Below are positions 58,601-64,000 of a DNA stretch of 64,000 nt, piece by piece. Every line of letters begins with the position of its first letter. Position 1 is the first letter of the stretch. The notes under the pieces were generated by a model. That model was not told where the DNA came from. It did not search any database and saw nothing but the letters and a program-made list of their open reading frames with translations. Source of the stretch: Glandiceps talaboti. Lineage: Eukaryota > Hemichordata > Enteropneusta > Spengelidae. Both the position numbers and the translations under genes were made by a program. The stretch spans positions 18,089,484 to 18,153,483 of the forward strand of contig NC_135550.1 in NCBI RefSeq assembly GCF_964340395.1. The letters are read 5' to 3'.

Positions 58601-61295
58601 TTGTAGTAACCTCTATGTACAGGTTCTTACTATTATGCCCTCTGTCAGTTTGATACACCACTGGTGCCTACCAACATTTTGAGTCCCCAGCCCCTAGAGG
58701 GTTTACTGTATTTTACAATGAAATCATTATGAATGAGGTTTGCCTTCCTTGAAACCTAATAAGTTTTTGTGTGTGATTTTCTTTTCTAGAAGAGGCAGAG
58801 GAAGACGACACACCTAAACCTGACTGGAAACCACCACCAGTTATTCCCAGAGAAGATAACCGTACAGGTGCCAATAAGAAAACATACTTTGTGACAAATG
58901 AACGTAAGTAGCTAACTGTTATTGAAATCAATGTTTCTAAATAGTCTCTCTGTAATGAACTGGAACATATCAGTGTCTTTAAAAACTAACTAGAACATAC
59001 CCCCCCCCCCCCCCCCCCCTGCTTGTAACAATGTGAAACAGCAGTACTTCAACTTCTGCTAACTATTTGTACAATTGAATTCAATATTTATGCAGCCAGT
59101 GTATGTAACGTTCAAATCATAGCATTTGTTTTTGACAAATCTAACAACAAATTATGTTGTTTTTTATTCTCATATACACACCCTTTATTGTATGAATTAT
59201 CTTGTGTTTACAGCTGGAAAGATATGGACTAAGCTGCCCCCTGTTACACCTCAGCAAATCGCAGCAGCCAGACAAATCAAGAAATTCTTTACTGGTAGAC
59301 TGGATGCTCAAGTGATCAGTTATCCACCATTCCCTGGTAATGAAGCAAACTACTTACGTGCACAGATTGCGCGAGTCTCAGCTGGTACACAAATCAGTCC
59401 TCTAGGATTTTTTCAGTTTGATGAAGAGGAGGAAGAGGAAGAAGATGCAGAAGGTGAGTTTCTTTATCATGTATGAAATATATCTTGACTACATACACTT
59501 GATTTGCTTTATGTTGAAACCAAAATGCTGATACAACCATGTAAACATTGGTAAAGAGTATGTTGCTCAAAACCTGTTTTAATCATAGTGACTTTTTTCC
59601 CTACAAAGTATCATTTCCAATATTGGTCATTTTCTAAAAAAAAAAAAAAAGAATTGAACAACTAAAATATATAAATCTAAACAGAATTTGAAGTTAACAT
59701 GAGTACTACCTAGCCCTTATAATTATGCATGTATACTGCTAACCTTATAAGAATTCAAAATGCAGCTGCATTTCTTGTTATCATTTGATGTGAGTGACTG
59801 ATGTTATACCATCATTTACTCTTTGCAGGACGTGACTCTTTCATTGAGAATCCAGAATGGGAAGGTATTCCAGTCAGAGATCTTGTTGATCCATCTTTAT
59901 CTAACTGGGTTCATCATGTGCAACACATCCTACCACAGGTAACTTACAGTACTTTTTATCTAATACAACATAGCTCTGAAGAAAATTAAGACAGTTTTGA
60001 TAAGACTCATGCAATATTGAGAGTAATTGGTAAATATTTGTGTACCTGTGATGGCTTGGACGCAGTCATAAGACAGAATTGTTAGAAACAAGAATACAGG
60101 CAGCTCAAAGTATCTTGTATTTTGACCCCTACCATGCACAATATTACCAGACAATAGAAACATTTTTGTGACATATTCTTACTTTTATTTTCACTTCTAG
60201 GGTCGCTGTACCTGGTACAATCCAGTACAACAACAGGAAGATGAATTTGAAGATGAGGAGGATGATGAGGAGAGGGAAGAACCCGATGAACCAGAACCAG
60301 AAACTGGACCACCACTCCTAACACCACTGTCTGAAGATGCAGGTGTGTATTAAACATTGAAACTAAAGTGTGGAAGGGAAGGGTTGAAAACAAGAGGATG
60401 ACTTGATATTCAATGGCACCCATCCTAATAATCAGTCCCAGTCACCAGTCTGATAACTCCTATAGTTTACAAGGTGCAAATCAAACCCATGCATGGACAA
60501 TGCACATCCGGGTCACCCAGTGTCTGTGAAGCATTTAAGAGATGGACTGTGGCATAATGCATGGATTCACTCTTGTGAAATAAATGTATGCATGCTGGCA
60601 CAAATGTTTGAAAAAAAATTACTTGGATATTATGAGTAGTGGAGTTTGATATTAATCTTATTAATGTGTTTTGTCACTTTGCAGAAATTGATGCTTTACC
60701 ACCATGGACAGCAAAACTATCTTCCGGCCTTGTTCCACAGTATTCAATTGCTATTCTTCATTCCAACCTCTGGCCTGGTGCACATGCATTTGGAACTGAA
60801 AAGTAAGTTATCAACTTTATAGCAACATCTATAAAGTCATGTGTATGGTATGTGAGTAATATTTGCCATGCTCAGAACTAAAGTATAAATTTGGAGCATT
60901 GACAACATATTTATTGGGGGATTTTTATTAATTATTTTATTTTGATTTATTGACATGTTAACATTATGTGATGATTATTAGTGTTCAAGAAGTTGAAATG
61001 GAAAGGAAAAGAGTTAAGATGACTATCTCATACTAATACAATGGGGGTATTTGTATTCTTCTTCAGGAAATTTGAAAACATCTACGTTGGCTGGGGACAC
61101 AAATTCTTGTCTGACAACTACAGTCCACCACCACTACCACCAGCAATGGAAGAATTCCCAAGTGGTCAAGAAATCACTGAAGTCGAAGATCCTACAGTGG
61201 AAGAGGAGGCAGCATTGAGAGCCGCAGAGCGTGAAGCAGCAGAAAATGCAGAGGAAGTTGAAGATCTTGATGAGGATGAGGAAGAAGATGATTAA
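55604..61295 (+). CDS. RSPH4A: Radial spoke head protein 4/6 homologue
   Basis: Structural protein of the radial spoke head in motile cilia and flagella. Exons: 55604-55869, 56146-56207, 56415-56542, 57456-57554, 57847-58023, 58408-58465, 58790-58903, 59214-59453, 59829-59938, 60201-60342, 60685-60802, 61067-61295; 580 aa. That is shorter than human RSPH4A (716), mostly at the N-terminus. The first about 70 residues are Ala/Thr/Pro-rich. The conserved part: [20 protein letters not shown] then [20 protein letters not shown] (exon 8), [20 protein letters not shown] (exons 9-10), [11 protein letters not shown] (exon 10), [20 protein letters not shown] then [12 protein letters not shown] (exon 11), and [39 protein letters not shown] (exon 12), all nearly as in human. 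Four acidic runs (exons 5-6, 8, 10, 12) are typical. RSPH4A and RSPH6A are vertebrate duplicates, so one pro-orthologue is expected here. AATAAA lies at 61526-61531. Confidence 0.95.
59000..59019 (+). repeat. Poly-C tract (20 bases)
   Basis: An uninterrupted C run in RSPH4A intron 7. Confidence 0.9.
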
Positions 61296-61912
61296 ACTGA
61301 TCCCTTAGAAACAAAACAGACATTTCATTTGCATTACAAGATACAAGCATTTCAACATCAATTGCTTGCTGCTATCGTATCTCACCACAAAGACTGAACA
61401 GACTTCCGAAGTGTGTAAATATGGAAATGTTCCGACAGAAGACTAAAAAAATGCTATTTTATTATTGTACTTTCCAACAACTTGGATTTCGTTTATTTTG
61501 TGCAAAGTTTTGATTCAAGAAACTCAATAAATAAATTCTCTAACATATAATTCATATTGTAAATACTTTGGCAATTCATTCCATAGATCAAATATCTTTA
61601 TTTCTCATCAAATTGAATGTTGTTCTCTACTACATTTGTATATCATATCTTACTATTCAATAGTCCATCTGTACTCTACTAGTAGTTTTGTACCATTTTG
61701 AATATTATCAATGATTGGAAATAAACGTTTTACACCAAGTCTTTGTTTCTTTTAAGTCATACTTGTGCAAATGATCAGGGATACCTTGGACTCAACGGAC
61801 CTCATTACTATATTGAATTACATATTATTACAAATGGAGATACTGTGCGATACTGAACCTGTGAATCATATACATGTAACACAACTGTACGAGTAAAACT
61901 GAAGAAAAGCAC

Positions 61913-62087
61913 TTTCTGTATGTGCTACACTCGTTTATAGCATTCATATCAAGTGTAAAAGTATACTGTTTCAATTGGTTTATTTACAAGCCTAGGATGT
62001 TGCCTTTCTAATGTGGTCTATTAGCAAATGAAACTTCATTTACACTTGATATGGATGTTATAAACGATTGTGGTACATACAGAAAAT
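61913..62087. mobile_element. Fold-back element (family G)
   Basis: Inverted arms of about 47 bases: TTTCTGTATGTGCTACACTC then GTTTATAGCATTCATATCAA at 61913-61959, reversed at 62039-62087 with about six differences. A further inner pairing is GTTTCAATTGG with CAAATGAAAC. Total about 175 bp, no coding capacity. Confidence 0.75.
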
Positions 62088-63357
62088 GTTTTACTTTGGT
62101 GCTATGGGTTGTATTTGTGTAGCCAGGAGTGACATTATACAGTTACAGCCTTTCTTTGTCACTTTCAGGTCCTTTAGTTTATTACGATTATCACCGAACA
62201 CACCACATTTAAAAACATAACACATCACGACCAATCATATATACATTCTAAAAAACTTTATTGGTATCGCAAGTAAAATACTAGTAATAAACAGGACAGA
62301 GAAAATATCATCCACATCGGTGTAGTAGTAATAAACTACGGTAGTCAAAAACACAATATTGACTTAAATGAGTGTGAAAATATATAATTTATCCATTCCA
62401 CAGAACTCAGTCTTTAAAACTTTATCCACCATTCATGAAATCTTAGCAGGCTATCTTTCAATACTTGTGAACTTGGACAGTATTAAATAACTGAAATTTT
62501 CTTTGTTAGCTTTATGACAGGGTAGTCCAGTACAATGACGTGTGTTGTTCACAATGTCTGGTAGCTTGATGACACTTAGGTCTGTCCAATGACAATTGCT
62601 GTCAGACACAGAACACTTGATGATGTGTTTTGTCATGATTGCATTAAGAAAATGAAAAAATAAACTTAGAGTTTAGAATTGTATATAATCTCTACTTAGA
62701 CTGTTTAATGTAAAAGTCCATTGCTCAATGAAAAGACAACAATTTTGAAGCAAAACATCACAAAATCACAACCTTGGGCATCTCAAATAATGATGGTATT
62801 CTGACCACGCACTTCAACAGAATTGCATCTCAAATGTTACTGATAATTCCAACATCAGTGGCAGCTGTGTTGCAAAGGAGTCAAATTGGATACTATACCA
62901 TTGTGTCTGTACAGAAAGGTCTGCTGTGCAATTGTATAGGCAGATACGACCACACTGCACTGACGCGATGATATAAGGAACTCTATGAGTGGTCAATTTG
63001 TTGCTGAATAATGATAGTTTGTAATCATTTGTGGCTTACTAAAAGGCACCACTGGGCATGAAAGATTTTCAAGATACAATTCTATAACTGTAGTCAGAAT
63101 TCCTAGATTGCTTAAGAAAAACCTTACATTGAGTCTCCAATGAAGTCATTAAAAATTCTTTGACACATGTATTCACGTAAAAAGTCGTTATATTTGAAGG
63201 TTGCTATATCACACTGGTCTATATATAAAACGAAGTAACAGACTTTGATTGTGAGCAATTTACACTGTGGATGAGTGTTTCAAAAACGATAGATCTCTAA
63301 GTCTTCCTGTGTTCGTGTGTCACGGAATAGCAACCAAACTGTAGTGTAAGGCGTGGC

Positions 63358-63490
63358 TGAGAAGCTAACAATGGGATAGTTTTGTATGAGAAGCTAACCA
63401 TGGGCTAGTATGAGACGCTAACACGGACTGGCTTGAGAAGCTAGCCCTAGGCCCTGGACTGGATTGAGAAGCTAACACTGGGCTAGTGTG
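63358..63490 (+). repeat. Tandem array of about 30-base units
   Basis: GAGAAGCTAACCATGGGCTA-type units recur about five times with substitutions and one longer unit (GAAGCTAGCCCTAGGCCCTG). Confidence 0.75.
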
Positions 63491-64000
63491 TGGCTTTTTC
63501 AATATCATAAATGTTCACCCTCTCAGTGATATTTTTATTGGTTTGTACATCGCACACGGCTGGAATGTTCAAAATGAAGTACACATTATGACCTATACAA
63601 GGTTTGCAGCTATACATATGGTGTCCAATGTTGGGTACGGTGTATTCTGTATTCTGTGGATTCAGGCGGTGACTGACTGGTCATTCTTTTAGATCAAATC
63701 AGCAACTACAAAGAAAAGAAGAAGTAGATTTTCATTATACTGTATTGGCTCACTACTATTCATAGGAAGAGAGAACCTGAACAAGTCAATGGATGCATCA
63801 AAAATCATATTAAATCATTCATTTAGTTTGCATATCATCTAGTACTAGTCACACTACAGATCTCCTGTTACAACTAGTGATGACTCAACATGTTCAACAA
63901 GTAGAATATTTTTCATATGAAACAAGTTTTCATAGAAAACAGACCCCCCCCCCCCTCCCCCACAACTTTATTTCTATGTGACTAATGAACTTGGATTTGG

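Larger units (their letters stand above)
61296..64000. other. RSPH4A 3' UTR and downstream intergenic sequence
   Basis: RSPH4A polyadenylation signals at 61526-61531 and near 61720. Then come a fold-back element (61913-62087), a minus-strand AATAAA at 62262-62257 that could end a leftward gene lying beyond the window, a small tandem array (63358-63490) and a C-rich tract near 63944. No protein frame I can support. Confidence 0.55.

Noticed and set aside
62257-64000. Possible 3' UTR of a leftward gene beyond the window.
   Set aside because: Rests only on one AATAAA on the minus strand; no coding exon is visible to support it.

Overview
This is a 64-kb piece of animal nuclear genome. It is AT-rich, its genes are split into many exons with GT-AG introns, intergenic gaps are a few kb, and microsatellites, minisatellites and short fold-back elements are dense. 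All eight proteins have clear or probable animal relatives, and two belong to motile cilia. Gene content and repeat style suggest a marine invertebrate, perhaps a non-vertebrate deuterostome such as a hemichordate or lancelet, or a lophotrochozoan. I cannot place the species from sequence alone.

Layout, left to right. 23-542 (+): last two exons of an ACC-synthase-like aminotransferase (ACCS), cut by the window edge. 3429-4685 (+): an intronless WSC-domain sulfotransferase of the WSCD family. 6105-25093 (+): DHTKD1, the mitochondrial 2-oxoadipate dehydrogenase E1, complete in 21 exons (932 aa). 28829-26858 (-): RNASEH2C, 5 exons (153 aa). 29141-29914 (+): a small single-pass membrane protein resembling SMIM26, 2 exons (88 aa). 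33075-41999 (+): a DUF4200 coiled-coil ciliary protein of the CCDC42/CFAP73/CCDC197 group, 8 exons (364 aa). 54924-47786 (-): SAV1/Salvador, the Hippo-pathway WW-SARAH scaffold, 8 exons (373 aa). 55604-61295 (+): a radial spoke head protein, RSPH4A/6A type, 12 exons (580 aa). After 61296 I see no coding sequence. I rebuilt all exon chains by hand; splice phases are consistent throughout and total lengths are close to those of the human proteins where I know them.

Two pairs are head-to-head with short shared upstream regions: RNASEH2C/SMIM26-like (about 310 bp between start codons) and SAV1/RSPH4A (about 680 bp). DHTKD1 and RNASEH2C are tail-to-tail. The genes do not form one pathway. Two are mitochondrial or probably so (DHTKD1, SMIM26-like) and two are ciliary (the DUF4200 gene, RSPH4A).

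The most unusual structure is a minisatellite of about 39 copies of a 45-bp unit (10531-12280). It starts at the 3' end of DHTKD1 exon 5 and carries the exon tail plus its 5' splice site in every copy. Two more local duplications also copy an exon 3' end into the next intron: DHTKD1 exon 12, where the duplicate donor is in phase and the extension is open, and SAV1 exon 7. The window also holds at least seven families of short inverted-repeat (MITE or fold-back) elements, several in more than one copy.
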